A DNA stretch of 64,000 nt from JBCBUE01 sp039818285 (GTDB lineage Bacteria > Planctomycetota > Phycisphaerae > Phycisphaerales > Phycisphaeraceae). Both the position numbers and the translations under genes were made by a program. Position 1 is the first letter of the stretch; the number at the start of each line of letters is the position of its first letter. Below, piece after piece: positions 43,841 to 52,766 of the stretch. The notes beneath the pieces were generated by a model. The model searched no databases and was not told the origin of the DNA. It saw nothing but the letters and a program-made list of their open reading frames with translations. Location: positions 1 to 64,000 of the forward strand of contig JBCBUE010000011.1 in the NCBI GenBank assembly GCA_039818285.1. The letters run 5' to 3'.

Positions 43841-44772
43841 GCACGATCACCACGCGTGATGCCCTCGCCGCCTCGGCGTCGCGCGCCGCCGACGCCGCGC
43901 CGCCCGCCTATCGCCGGCCTCGCATGGGTGGTGTATTGCGCAAAGCAATCGCTTACGCCGTGCTGATCGCCGGCGCGATCCTGCTGCTCACACCGTTCTT
44001 CTGGCTGGTCAGCAGCTCGCTGAAGACCGACCAGGAGATCAGCAACCTCAGCCAGTGGCTGCCGACCGTTCCGCAATGGGGCAACTACTACGAGTCGCTG
44101 CAACGCATGGGGCTGGAGGTCAACGGCTGGTTCATCTCTTTCCCGGCGCTGGCCAACACGATTGTCGTGACCGTCGTGAGCGTCGTCGGGCAGGTGCTGT
44201 CGTGCAGCCTGGCGGGGTACGGCTTTGCGCGCTACCGATTCCCCGGCAAGAACAAGGCGTTTGCGGTGATGCTGGCGACGATGATGCTGCCGCCGCAGGT
44301 GACGATGATCCCGACGTTCCTGCTGTTCCGCCAGCTGGGGATGATCGACTCGCTGCTGCCGCTCGTGATTCCGGCTTTCTTTGGGTCGCCGTTCTTCATC
44401 TTCATGTTCCGCCAGTTCTTCGCGCAGGTCCCCGAGAGCCTGCTCGAGGCGGCGCGGATCGACGGGGCGTCTCACCTGCAGGTCTACGCGCGGATCATGC
44501 TGCCTCTGAGCAAACCGGTGATCGCGATCACGGCGATTTACACGTTCATGTTTGCCTGGAACGATTTCCTTGGCCCGCTGATCTATCTCAACAGCCCGGA
44601 GATGCGGACGCTGGCGCTGGAGCTCAACGCGTTTAGCGGTCAGTACGGCGTTGAGAGCCGCGAGCTGTTGATGGCCGCGAGCTTCATCACGATGCTGCCT
44701 TGCATCGTGCTGTTCTTCGCGGCCCAGCGGTACTTCATGGACACCGGGGCGACGTCGGGGATGAAGGGGTAA
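43837..44772 (+). CDS. MalG-like carbohydrate ABC transporter permease
   Basis: 311 residues with six membrane helices. The N-terminal helix IAYAVLIAGAILLLTPFFWLVSSSLK, the GYGFARYRFPGKNKAFAVMLATMMLPPQVTMIPTF segment and the EAA loop EAARIDGASHLQVYARIMLPL (residue ~204) are typical of MalG/AraQ permeases. ATG overlaps the stop of the fused binding-protein/permease gene, ensuring coupled synthesis of the two transmembrane halves. It is the last plus-strand gene of the locus; a short AGACAT...ATGTCT hairpin begins at the stop codon. Confidence 0.92.
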   Translation: MSTITTRDALAASASRAADAAPPAYRRPRMGGVLRKAIAYAVLIAGAILLLTPFFWLVSSSLKTDQEISNLSQWLPTVPQWGNYYESLQRMGLEVNGWFISFPALANTIVVTVVSVVGQVLSCSLAGYGFARYRFPGKNKAFAVMLATMMLPPQVTMIPTFLLFRQLGMIDSLLPLVIPAFFGSPFFIFMFRQFFAQVPESLLEAARIDGASHLQVYARIMLPLSKPVIAITAIYTFMFAWNDFLGPLIYLNSPEMRTLALELNAFSGQYGVESRELLMAASFITMLPCIVLFFAAQRYFMDTGATSGMKG

Positions 44773-44934
44773 GACATCGTGATGTCTGAGTGCCTCAGGC
44801 TGATGGTGGCTTGGCGTTTAGAGCGTTGAGCGCCCGATCTCGCAACGGCACACATCTCCTTGGGCGAGGCGTGGCGCCCGGGAGCTGTTCACGCAAGACG
44901 ATCTCGTGAGACGCCGACGCGGGCTATCGAAACA

Positions 44935-44967
44935 GCCACACCTTGAGCGTTGCGCCCAAGGTGTGGC
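44935..44967 (-). terminator. long hairpin between convergent genes
   Basis: An 11-bp perfect stem (GCCACACCTTG, 44935-44945, with its complement at 44957-44967) encloses an 11-base loop that itself can pair (GCG-TTG-CGC). It lies 12 bases beyond the stop of the pullulanase on the minus strand, followed there by TGTTTCG, and 162 bases after the MalG-like gene. It probably ends the pullulanase transcript. Confidence 0.7.
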
Positions 44968-44978
44968 CCCCTCCCTGA

Positions 44979-47528
44979 TTAGTCCTGGTGGAACACGGCC
45001 ATCGAATAGGGTGGCAGCGTCACGGATCCGCGTGCTTGGCGGATGGGTGCGTTGCCGGCGCGGTCTTGATCGACGACCTGGGTCCAGGCCCCGCCGTGGA
45101 GGTGGAGTTGGGCGGGTCGTGGCTCGCCGTTGTAGGCGACGAGGATGCGGTGCCAGGGATCGCCGACGGCTTTGCCGTCGAGCGTAAACGCGACGAGGCC
45201 GGGCTGGTTAAGGAAGCGGAGATGGCGTCGGACCTGGGCGTCGTCGGTCATGCGGAAGGCGGGGTGGGCCTTGCGCAGGGCGATGAGGCCGCGGACGTAG
45301 GCGTAGACGTCGGCGTATTCGGTTTTGCGGGGCCAGTCGAAGGCGTTGACGTCGTCGCCGGCGTTGTAGGAGTTGTGGTTGCCGTCCTTGGTTCGGGCGA
45401 AGTCGGCGCCGCCGTGGATGAAGGCGATGCCCTGGGATGTGAGGACGATGCCGTGGGCGAGCTTGTGCATGTCGCGGCGGGTGGCTTCGGGGAGCTGCCC
45501 GGCGACGCGGTCGATCTTGTCCCAGAGCGTGAGGTTGTCGTGAGCGGAGACGTAGTTGACGGACTCGATGGGCTTGGTGGTGAAGTCGTCGATGGCACCG
45601 GCGACGCCGCGCTGGACGCCGCCGTGGTCACCGCTCTGCCCGGTGGCGAAGCCAGTGCCGTCGCCGTCGAGGTCGCCGCGGACGGCGTTGCGGAGGTGGT
45701 CATTGAAGACGGCGAAGCGCGTGCCGCGCTGAGCGCCCTTGCCGTACTGGATGGGCCCGCCGCCGGTCCACGGCTCGCCGTAGAGCGTGATGTCGGGGCG
45801 CATCGCGGTGAGCATGTCGGTGAGGGCGGCGACGGTCTCGGGCGTGTGGGTGCCGACGAGGTCGAAGCGGTAGCCATCGATTTTGTACTCGTCGGTCCAA
45901 TAGGCGAGCGAGTCGAGGATGTACTTGCGGACCATGGGTCGCTCGTCGGCGATGGAGTTGCCGACGCCGGCGTCGTTGCGGAGCCGGCCGTCGGGCGTGG
46001 TGCGGAAGTAGTAGTGCGGGACGGCGGCGTGGAAGGGCGAGTAGTTGCCGGACGAGGAGGTGTGGTTGTAGACGACGTCGAGGATGACGCGGACGCCGGC
46101 GTCGTGCAGGCCCTGGATGGCTTGCTTGAGCTCGCGCGGCGGGGCGGTCGGGTCGACGGGGTCGGTGGCGTAGTCGGCCTCGGCGGCGTTGAACAGCGAG
46201 GTCCAGTAGCCCCAGTTGTAGTCGTGGCGATCGTTGCCGAAGTCCTGGATGGGCAGCAGGTGCACGGCGGTGACGCCGAGGTCGAGCAGGTGGTCGAGGC
46301 CGGTGGCGTCGAGGCCGGAGGTGGATTCGCCGGGGTCGCGGTGGATCAGGCCGAGGTACTTGCCGCGGTGTTCGGCGGGGACGGCGGGGTTGTGGGCGGA
46401 GAAGTCGCGGACGTGGATCTCGTAGATGATCTCGTCGGTGGGTTGAGCAAGGCGGGGGTTGGGCGTGTCTTGCCAGCCGTCGGGGTCGGTGCGGTCGAGG
46501 TCGATGACGACGGTGCGTTGCGAGTCGGGGGTGGCGGCGTAGGCGTTGATGTCGGCGGCGATGCGGCGCTGGCCGTACGACTCGTAGGCGTACTGGTAGG
46601 CGGTGCCGTGCAGGTCGCCTTCGACGGTGGTTTCCCAGACGCCTTGGCCCGTGTGGGTCATGGCGAGCGTGCGGGCAGGCTGTTGGGCGTCGGGCGCGGC
46701 GTACAGCAGCAGGTCGACCGCGTCGGCGACGGGGGACCAGGCGCGGAAGGTCGTGGCGTCCGGGGTGTAGCGGTTGCCAAGCTCGGCGTCGAGGGCGGTG
46801 AAGTCGCGGTCGTTGAGGGCGTCGCGGGCGTAGACGGTCTGCGGTTGCAGGCCGGGGATGACGAGCGTGAGGTCGTCGAGGTCGGCCATCGCGACGTCGT
46901 CGGATAGGGAAAGGTCGTAGATGACACGGCCGGCAGCGGCGTGGCTGCTGGGGCGGAGGGAGCGGACGGCGTACGGCCCGGCCTTGCCGTTCACGAGCAC
47001 GATCGCGTTGCGTTTCTGATCGTCGTTGAGCTGGGCGGTGGCGGCGAGGGTGATGCGGTCGGGCGCGTCGAGGAAGGCGCCGACCAGGCGGGGGGTCAGG
47101 TCGATGTCGTTGGCGTCGCGGTGGACGGTGGGGTCGCCGGAGATCAGCCACACCTCGGTGACGCGGCCGTTGGCGAGGTCGACGAAGCGGTCGGCGTCGT
47201 GGTCCTTGGCCTGCCACTCGTTGAGGCGGACGATCAGACCGAGTTGGTTGGCGGTGTCGTCGATCGGGATTACCGCGTAGCGGCCGAACTCGGTCTCGCC
47301 GGCGAAGGGCAGGGCCCGGCCGTCGGCGTGGTCGGTCCAGGCCCAGAGGTTCCAGCCGGTGTATTGGCCGTCGGGGCGGTGGTAGTGGACGACTAGGGCG
47401 TGTCCGGCGTCTGAGCCGACGCGATCGGCCACGGAGACGGGCTCTGGGGTCTTGGCTGATGTGTTAAACGACGCCAGACAGAGCGCAGCGATCGCGCAGA
47501 GGAGTGACAATCTTGTGCTGATAGTCAT
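44979..47528 (-). CDS. pulA: exported type I pullulanase
   Basis: 849 residues with a signal peptide (LSLLCAIAALCLASFNTSA). Residues ~40-145 fit a CBM41-like starch-binding domain (VVHYHRPDGQYTGWNLWAW). A CBM48-like segment (ATTFRAWSPVADAVDLLLY) leads into the GH13 barrel. The barrel holds the pullulanase signature YNWGY, DVVYNHTS, nucleophile Asp in GYRFDLVGTH, acid/base Glu in YGEPWTGG and the third acid in VSAHDN. It cleaves alpha-1,6 branches of pullulan, amylopectin or glycogen, feeding the transporter encoded on the opposite strand. Transcription is controlled by the operator-promoter at 47585-47620, giving a leader of about 58 bases. Confidence 0.93.
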   Translation of the reverse strand: MTISTRLSLLCAIAALCLASFNTSAKTPEPVSVADRVGSDAGHALVVHYHRPDGQYTGWNLWAWTDHADGRALPFAGETEFGRYAVIPIDDTANQLGLIVRLNEWQAKDHDADRFVDLANGRVTEVWLISGDPTVHRDANDIDLTPRLVGAFLDAPDRITLAATAQLNDDQKRNAIVLVNGKAGPYAVRSLRPSSHAAAGRVIYDLSLSDDVAMADLDDLTLVIPGLQPQTVYARDALNDRDFTALDAELGNRYTPDATTFRAWSPVADAVDLLLYAAPDAQQPARTLAMTHTGQGVWETTVEGDLHGTAYQYAYESYGQRRIAADINAYAATPDSQRTVVIDLDRTDPDGWQDTPNPRLAQPTDEIIYEIHVRDFSAHNPAVPAEHRGKYLGLIHRDPGESTSGLDATGLDHLLDLGVTAVHLLPIQDFGNDRHDYNWGYWTSLFNAAEADYATDPVDPTAPPRELKQAIQGLHDAGVRVILDVVYNHTSSSGNYSPFHAAVPHYYFRTTPDGRLRNDAGVGNSIADERPMVRKYILDSLAYWTDEYKIDGYRFDLVGTHTPETVAALTDMLTAMRPDITLYGEPWTGGGPIQYGKGAQRGTRFAVFNDHLRNAVRGDLDGDGTGFATGQSGDHGGVQRGVAGAIDDFTTKPIESVNYVSAHDNLTLWDKIDRVAGQLPEATRRDMHKLAHGIVLTSQGIAFIHGGADFARTKDGNHNSYNAGDDVNAFDWPRKTEYADVYAYVRGLIALRKAHPAFRMTDDAQVRRHLRFLNQPGLVAFTLDGKAVGDPWHRILVAYNGEPRPAQLHLHGGAWTQVVDQDRAGNAPIRQARGSVTLPPYSMAVFHQD

Positions 47529-47584
47529 TTTGAGATCCGAGATGATCGAGGGGAGCAGCGTTGAGGGAAGTTGAGCGATTGACT

Positions 47585-47620
47585 GGTAAAACAGTTTACC
47601 TGGCTGCCGCCGGCTGTCAA
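47585..47620 (-). promoter_or_regulatory. pulA promoter overlapped by LacI-family operator
   Basis: Read on the minus strand, TTGACA (47615-47620) and TAAACT (47593-47598) are 16 bases apart. The palindrome GGTAAAACAGTTTACC (47585-47600) covers the -10; its six-base half-sites are perfect. The sequence and layout match the lacI promoter site at 37774-37809, so the same regulator very probably binds both. Confidence 0.8.
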
Positions 47621-47659
47621 TCCCGGCTCGGTGAAGGCGTCGCGGCGGGCGGGGAGGGC

Positions 47660-48886
47660 TCAGGCCAGGCCGGCTTTGAGGAAGTACTCCATCAGCTCGT
47701 GGCCGTGGGCGACGTGGAGGTCGGACTCGTTGGCGTTGGCCTCGGTGAAGGGGCGGTGCAGGACGCCGCGGACGCGGTGGCCGTAGATGAGAAACGGCGG
47801 CGGCGTGGGGTCGTGCATGCGGGTATCGCAGCGGGTGTAGTGGTCGGGCATGGCCATGACGCGGAAGGGCTCGTCGCGCTGCTCGAGCGCGGCGAGGATC
47901 GGCGCGGCGACTTGCTCGTCGATGGCCTCGATGGCGGCGACCTTGGTCTTGGGGTCGCCGGCGTGGGCGGCCTCGTCGGGCGACTCGACGTGGACGACGA
48001 CGAGATCAAAGTCGTCGAGCGCGGCGACGGCGGAGCGGCCGGCGGCGGCGTAGTCGGTGTCGTGGTAGCTGGTCTGCCCGGGGGCGTCGATGCGGGCGAA
48101 GCCGATGAGCCGAGCGATGCCGGCGAGGAGGTCGACGGCGGTGATCATGCCGCCGCGGAGGCCGTACTTGTCGGCGAAGGCGGGCAGGTGGGGGCGTCGG
48201 CCCTGACCCCACGGCCAGAGGTGGGTGGCCTCGGGCTCGCCGAGCTCGCGGCGGGCGGCGTTGATCTCGTGGTCGGCGAGCAGCTCGGCGGCGTCGTCGA
48301 TGAGCTGGTTGAGCAGGTCGGCGTGAGGCGAGCCAACGGGGCGATGTTTCTTGATGGGCTCGCCGAGGATGTCGTGGGGCGCGGTGGTGTCGAGCTCGGC
48401 GTAGTCGCGGGGGGGCTGGCCGGGCGTGAGGTGGGCGATGTCCTGGAGGATGTTGCGGTAAGAGACGCCCAGGTGCAGGGCCATGCCGGGCGGGGCGATC
48501 TGCGTGCGGACGGCCTCGAGCAGCGCGGCGGACTCTTGGGAGGAGATGGCGCCGGCCGAGTGGTCGACCATCTTGCCGTCGGCGACGGTGACCCAGTTGG
48601 CGCGGAAGACGGTGGTGAAATCATCCAGGTCGAGCCCCAGGGCGGCGGCCTCAAGGGGGGCGCGGCCGGTGTGGTAGCGGGCGGGGTCGTAGCCGAGCAG
48701 GGACATCGTGCAGATGTCCGAGCCGCACGGCATGCCGGGGGGGGTGGTGGCGACGGTGCCCTGGCGGCCGTCGGTGGCCAGGCGGTCGAAGGTGGGGGTG
48801 TCGGCGGCCTCGAAGGGGGTCTGGCCGTCGAGGGCGTCGAGGGGGAAGTCGGCGGCGCCGTCGGGGAGCAGGAGCACGTACTTCAT
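47660..48886 (-). CDS. apgM: 2,3-bisphosphoglycerate-independent phosphoglycerate mutase (archaeal type)
   Basis: 408 residues. It interconverts 3- and 2-phosphoglycerate in glycolysis/gluconeogenesis. Motifs of the alkaline-phosphatase superfamily: VLLLPDGAADFP, GMPCGSDICTMSLLGYDPARYHTGRAPLEA (with the phosphorylated Ser), WGQGRRPHLPAF, VVHVESPDEAAHAGD and MAMPDHYTRCDTRMHDPTPPPFLIYG. Start 48886 (MKYVLLLPDG) is the family N terminus; an in-frame Met at 48940 lies inside the palindromic repeat. It follows the Mla-like genes on the same strand at 141 bases. Length fits ApgM, not the longer GpmI form. Confidence 0.93.
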   Translation of the reverse strand: MKYVLLLPDGAADFPLDALDGQTPFEAADTPTFDRLATDGRQGTVATTPPGMPCGSDICTMSLLGYDPARYHTGRAPLEAAALGLDLDDFTTVFRANWVTVADGKMVDHSAGAISSQESAALLEAVRTQIAPPGMALHLGVSYRNILQDIAHLTPGQPPRDYAELDTTAPHDILGEPIKKHRPVGSPHADLLNQLIDDAAELLADHEINAARRELGEPEATHLWPWGQGRRPHLPAFADKYGLRGGMITAVDLLAGIARLIGFARIDAPGQTSYHDTDYAAAGRSAVAALDDFDLVVVHVESPDEAAHAGDPKTKVAAIEAIDEQVAAPILAALEQRDEPFRVMAMPDHYTRCDTRMHDPTPPPFLIYGHRVRGVLHRPFTEANANESDLHVAHGHELMEYFLKAGLA

Positions 48887-48932
48887 GGGGTCAGGCACGA
48901 TACCGCAGGGGTGTGTGGCGAGTGGTTGCTTA

Positions 48933-49008
48933 GCTGCCACGCTACGCGTGGCTAAAGGAGTTACGGCAAGCTGCCCACCAATCCTTCAGCCACGCGTAGC
49001 GTCGCAGC
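48933..49008. repeat. palindromic repeat, family copy 2
   Basis: Arms of 26 bases (48933-48958 and 48983-49008) are reverse complements with two mismatches. The core ACGCGT and outer GCTGCGACGC match the copy at 13859-13931 (about 23 of 25 bases). It lies between the 5' end of apgM and the 3' end of the MCE gene on the same strand, so a hairpin forms between the two transcripts. Confidence 0.88.
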
Positions 49009-49027
49009 GATGGGATGGGGGCGGTCG

Positions 49028-50065
49028 TTAAAAGCTGATTTCGAGGCCTTCGTCGCGCCACTTCTCGACGAGCAGTTCGAGGCGTTCGAGAACGAGGTTC
49101 ACTCGTTCGGCGGCGTCGGTGAGGTTGTTGTAGAGGGCGGGGTCGTTGAGCAACCTGCCGGCGGTGCCGTCGCCCTTGCGGGCCTGGTCGAGCAGTTCGC
49201 GGGCGGAGGTGACGGCGGCGGAGAGGTCGTCGGCGGCGGCGACGTAGCGGGCCTCGAGGGCCTGGACGGACTCGGCGATCTCGTCGACGGCTTCCTGGGC
49301 CTTGACCATGGTGTCGCGGCCGGCGGCGGTGAGCTGCTTGGCGTTGGTGACGGTGGCGCGGACGTCCTCGCGGAGGGCGTCGTCGTTGACGTACTCGTTG
49401 ATGCCGGCGATGGCTTGCTTGATCTCGGCCATGCGAGCGTCGGCTCGGGCGATAAGGGTGGCGACGTTGCCCTCGGCCAGGCCGGCGTCGACGTCGGCGA
49501 TGGACTGGGCGGCGGTGAGGGCGCGGATGTTGACGGCGACCTCGCGCCACTCGACGGCGAGCTGCTCGTACTTGTCGAGGAAGCCGCCGATGCGTTCGAG
49601 CGGGCCGGAGATGGAGCCGGCGAGGTCGCCGGCGATGGAGTCGAAGGGGGAGAGGACGCGGCCGTCGATCCTGGCCGAGCCGTCGGTGGGCAGTCGGGCG
49701 GCGGAGGGGTCGTCGTCGGCCACGAGGACGAGGCGGGCGCCGCCGATGAGGGCGTTGGTCATGACCTCGGCGTGGAGGTCGGCGGGGAGGGAGACTTTTT
49801 TCTGGACGTGGGCGACCATCTCGACGGACCCGCCGTTGGTGTTGGAGGTGAGCTCGACGGATCGGATGTCGCCGATGTGGATGCCGCGGTAGCTGACGGC
49901 CGACCCGCGCGAGAGGCCGGCGGCGTCGGGCAGGGAGATGGTGATGGCGTACTTGGGGTTGAGGAAGGCGGGGACGTAGCCGAAGAGGATGAGCAGCGCG
50001 GCGAGGCCGACGAGCCCGCCGATGACGGTGAGTCCGACGGCCGTGTTGCGTTGGGCTTCGGTCAT
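49028..50065 (-). CDS. MlaD/MCE-domain substrate-binding protein
   Basis: 345 residues. The N-terminal helix (VGLTVIGGLVGLAALLILFGYVP) anchors a single MCE domain (YAITISLPDAAGLSRGSAVSYRGIHIGDIRSVEL). The remaining ~200 residues form helices with coiled-coil character (AEIKQAIAGINEYV, ALEARYVAAADDLSAAVTSARELLDQARKG). MCE proteins form hexameric lipid-shuttling rings in the periplasm of diderm bacteria. The gene's start overlaps the stop of the MlaF-like ATPase (ATGA). Its 3' end lies 19 bases from the palindromic repeat. Single-MCE plus a long tail fits MlaD-like rather than PqiB-like proteins. Confidence 0.87.
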   Translation of the reverse strand: MTEAQRNTAVGLTVIGGLVGLAALLILFGYVPAFLNPKYAITISLPDAAGLSRGSAVSYRGIHIGDIRSVELTSNTNGGSVEMVAHVQKKVSLPADLHAEVMTNALIGGARLVLVADDDPSAARLPTDGSARIDGRVLSPFDSIAGDLAGSISGPLERIGGFLDKYEQLAVEWREVAVNIRALTAAQSIADVDAGLAEGNVATLIARADARMAEIKQAIAGINEYVNDDALREDVRATVTNAKQLTAAGRDTMVKAQEAVDEIAESVQALEARYVAAADDLSAAVTSARELLDQARKGDGTAGRLLNDPALYNNLTDAAERVNLVLERLELLVEKWRDEGLEISF

Positions 50066-50889
50066 GGGTGGGCGTGGGTGATGGTGGGCGGTGGGGCCTG
50101 CGGCGTGTCGCGGCGATAGGCGCGGATGGCGTCGATGTCTTCGTCGTCGGCGCGGCCGTGGATGAAGCGTTGGACGCGGTCGTCGTCGCTTTGGTCGAAG
50201 GTCTCGGCGGTGCCGTCGGCGACGACCCGGCCATCGTAGAGCAGCACGAGGCGGTCGGCGATCTTTCGGGCCGAAGCCATGTCGTGGGTGACGACGATGG
50301 AGGAGACGGCGGGCCCGTGGCCGATGGCGAGGATGAGCTCGTTGATGAGGTCGGCGCGGATGGGGTCGAGGCCGGTGGTGGGCTCGTCGTAGAGGATGAG
50401 GGCGGGGTGGAGGACGATGGCGCGGGCGAGGGCGACGCGTTTTTTCTGGCCGCCGGAGAGGGCGGCGGGCATCTTGCCGCCGACGTCGGGCAGGCCGACG
50501 GCGCGGAGGGCCTCCTCGACTCGGTCGGCTTTTTCGGCGCGGGCGAGGGTGGTGTGTTGATCGAGGGGGAAGCCGACGTTCTGGGCGACGGTGAGCGAGT
50601 CGAACAGGGCGCTCATCTGGAAGAGGAAGCCGACGCGTGTGCGCAGCTCGATGAGCTCGTCGCGGGACATGGCGTTGACGTCGCGGCCGTCGAAGAGGAC
50701 CTGGCCGGCGTCGGGGCGGAGGAGTCGGACGATGTGTTTGAGGAGGACGGACTTGCCGGTGCCCGACGGGCCGAGGACGACGGTGGTCTCGCCGCGGCGG
50801 AGGTCGAGCGACAGGTCTTCCAGGACGCTCAGCGGGCCGAAGCGCTTGCTGACGCGGCGGAAGGCGACGATGGAGTCGGAGTCTGTCAA
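50062..50889 (-). CDS. MlaF-like ABC ATPase
   Basis: 275 residues. Walker A is LGPSGTGKSVLLKHI, the Q-loop GFLFQMSALFDSLTV is the MlaF-type variant, the signature is LSGGQKKRVALARAI, and Walker B is ALILYDEPTTGLDP with switch His in VVTHDM. It energises lipid transport through the MCE protein encoded next. It overlaps both neighbours by four bases. The C-terminal extension after DGTAETFDQSDDDRVQRFIHG is normal for the family. Confidence 0.9.
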   Translation of the reverse strand: MTDSDSIVAFRRVSKRFGPLSVLEDLSLDLRRGETTVVLGPSGTGKSVLLKHIVRLLRPDAGQVLFDGRDVNAMSRDELIELRTRVGFLFQMSALFDSLTVAQNVGFPLDQHTTLARAEKADRVEEALRAVGLPDVGGKMPAALSGGQKKRVALARAIVLHPALILYDEPTTGLDPIRADLINELILAIGHGPAVSSIVVTHDMASARKIADRLVLLYDGRVVADGTAETFDQSDDDRVQRFIHGRADDEDIDAIRAYRRDTPQAPPPTITHAHP

Positions 50890-51578
50890 GGCAGCGGTTT
50901 GGTGGGTGGGCCGTCTTCGGCGGAGTCGACGTCGGGTTCGGCGGTGTCGGCGGGCGGCGCTTCGGGGGGGGGCGGCTCGGTGTTGGTCTCGATCGCGGGC
51001 TGCGGCTCCGTCGCGGCGGGGTCGGGTGCGGCGTACGTGTCCGTGGCGGGCGGGGTCTCGGTTTGCCCGGTAGCGCTCTGCTGTTGCGTGGGTGTGTCGA
51101 TCGACGGAGAGGCGTAGGCGTTGATGCCGGCGTTGGCGACCCAGGCCATGGCCGCGATGCCGGCGATGCAGAGCAGCGACATGATCCCGCCGGCGTATCG
51201 GCCGATGTCGCGCGGCCGCCAGGCGGCCAGGCCCAGCGCGATCACGGCCAGGACGGTGATCGCCAGGATCGGCCTGGACCAGAATTCGAGGCGTGCCTGG
51301 TAGAGGTCCATCCGATTGTCGGCCGGCTGATCGATCGTCGGCGGCATGGCGGGCTGGGACTCGAGGGCGGCGCGGGCGGCCTGGTTGGCGTCGACGACGA
51401 GCAAGACCGAGGCGGAGGTCAGCACGACGAGGATGAGCGAGACGATGAGCACGCCGCGTCGGCCGATGGCGGTGGCCAGCAGGAGGGCGAAGGTGGCGAC
51501 GAGCAGGCCGTGCAGCGGGAGCAGGGCGAGGGCGAGGTGGACTTTCTCGGGCGGGATCCAGTTGTAGAGGAATTCCAT
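50886..51578 (-). CDS. four-helix membrane protein with Pro/Thr/Glu-rich tail
   Basis: 230 residues. Four membrane helices (LALLPLHGLLVATFALLLATAIG, VLIVSLILVVLTSASVLLVV, ILAITVLAVIALGLAAW, GGIMSLLCIAGIAAMAWVA) are followed by a ~70-residue disordered tail rich in Pro, Thr, Glu and Gln. It overlaps the MlaF-like gene by four bases, so it belongs with the Mla-like operon. It lacks the typical MlaE permease pattern, and no known family is recognised; it could be a divergent partner of the ATPase or an accessory protein. Confidence 0.65.
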   Translation of the reverse strand: MEFLYNWIPPEKVHLALALLPLHGLLVATFALLLATAIGRRGVLIVSLILVVLTSASVLLVVDANQAARAALESQPAMPPTIDQPADNRMDLYQARLEFWSRPILAITVLAVIALGLAAWRPRDIGRYAGGIMSLLCIAGIAAMAWVANAGINAYASPSIDTPTQQQSATGQTETPPATDTYAAPDPAATEPQPAIETNTEPPPPEAPPADTAEPDVDSAEDGPPTKPLP

Positions 51579-51617
51579 CGTGGCCCCTCGGGGTGAGAGA
51601 ATCGCGGAGCGGGTGGG

Positions 51618-52766
51618 TCAGTCGCCGTCGAACACGTCGCGCACGGCGCGGACGACGGCGTCCTGCTGATCGCGCGTCATCTCCGGGAAGATGGGGATCG
51701 AGAGCACCTGCTCGCTGGCGGCCTCGGCTTCGGGGAATTGGCCCGGCTCGTAGCCGAGCTGGGCGAAGCAGGGCTGCAGGTGCATCGGCTTGGGGTAGTA
51801 GACCTTGGAGGCGATGCCCTCGGCGGCGAGGTGCGCTCGCAGCGGCTCGCGCACGTTGGAGCGGACGCGGATGGTGTACTGATGGAAGGTGTGGTCCCGC
51901 TCGGGGGCCTCGAAGGGGGTGATGACGGGGGTGTCTTCGAGGAGGCGGTGGTACCGGGCGGCGAGGCGCTTGCGGGCCTCGTTGTAGGCGGGGAGGTGGG
52001 GGAGCTTGAGGCGGAGGAGGGCGGCGTAGAGCGCGTCCATGCGGAAGTTGCCGCCGAGGCGCTCGAAGGTGACGCCGTCTCGCGTGCCGTGGTTGCGGAG
52101 GTAGCGGACGGACTCGGCGAGCTCGTCGTCGTTGGTGGTGACGGCGCCGCCGTCGCCGAGGCCCGAGAGATTTTTGGTGGGGTAGAAGGAGAAGCAGCCG
52201 AGCTTGCCGATGGAGCCGACGGACTTGCCGTCGACGGAGGCGCCGATGGCCTGGGCGCAGTCGGCGATGACGGGCAGGCCGTGGTCGTCGGCGATGCGGG
52301 TGATCTCGGGCATGTTGGCCGGCAAGCCGAAGAGATGGACGGGCAGCAGGGCCTTGGTGCGGTCCGTGATGGCGCCCTCGATCATGCGTGTGTCGATGTT
52401 GAAGGTGCGCGGGTGGATGTCGACGAAGACGGGGACGGCGCCGAGGCGGGCGATGGTGGAGGCGGAGGAGAACCAGGTGAAGGGGGTGGTGATGACCTCG
52501 TCGCGGGGCTTGATGTCCAGGGCGAGCATGGCGAGGGTGAGGGCGTCGGTGCCGGAGGAGACGCCGATGGCGTGCCTGACGCCGACGAAGTCGGCCAGCT
52601 CGCGCTCGAAGGCGTCGACCTCCTGGCCAAGGATGAACGCGCCAGAGCTGAGCACGCGCTCGAAGGCCTCGCGGAAGGCGTCCATCAGCGGGGCGTGCTG
52701 TGCGACGGGGTCGACCAGGGGGACGTGGGGGGCGGTGGACGTCGGCGGGGCGGGGGTGCGGGTCAT
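51618..52766 (-). CDS. DegT/DnrJ/EryC1/StrS-family aminotransferase
   Basis: 382-residue PLP-dependent enzyme. The N terminus PLVDPVAQHAPLMDAFREAFERVLSSGAFILGQEVDAFE and the SSGTDALTLAMLAL motif are characteristic. The PLP-binding Lys is in FSFYPTKNLSGLGDGGAV. The DCAQAIGA and C-terminal HQYTIRV motifs follow. Such enzymes aminate keto-sugars in the synthesis of amino-sugar parts of surface polysaccharides. It overlaps the upstream hydrolase gene by four bases (52763-52766), so the two are coupled. No sugar dehydratase is adjacent, so the exact substrate is open. Confidence 0.9.
   Translation of the reverse strand: MTRTPAPPTSTAPHVPLVDPVAQHAPLMDAFREAFERVLSSGAFILGQEVDAFERELADFVGVRHAIGVSSGTDALTLAMLALDIKPRDEVITTPFTWFSSASTIARLGAVPVFVDIHPRTFNIDTRMIEGAITDRTKALLPVHLFGLPANMPEITRIADDHGLPVIADCAQAIGASVDGKSVGSIGKLGCFSFYPTKNLSGLGDGGAVTTNDDELAESVRYLRNHGTRDGVTFERLGGNFRMDALYAALLRLKLPHLPAYNEARKRLAARYHRLLEDTPVITPFEAPERDHTFHQYTIRVRSNVREPLRAHLAAEGIASKVYYPKPMHLQPCFAQLGYEPGQFPEAEAASEQVLSIPIFPEMTRDQQDAVVRAVRDVFDGD

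Noticed and set aside
50886..51578. Annotation as MlaE permease
   Set aside because: Four helices with a long disordered tail and no MlaE signature; position next to mlaF is the only argument.
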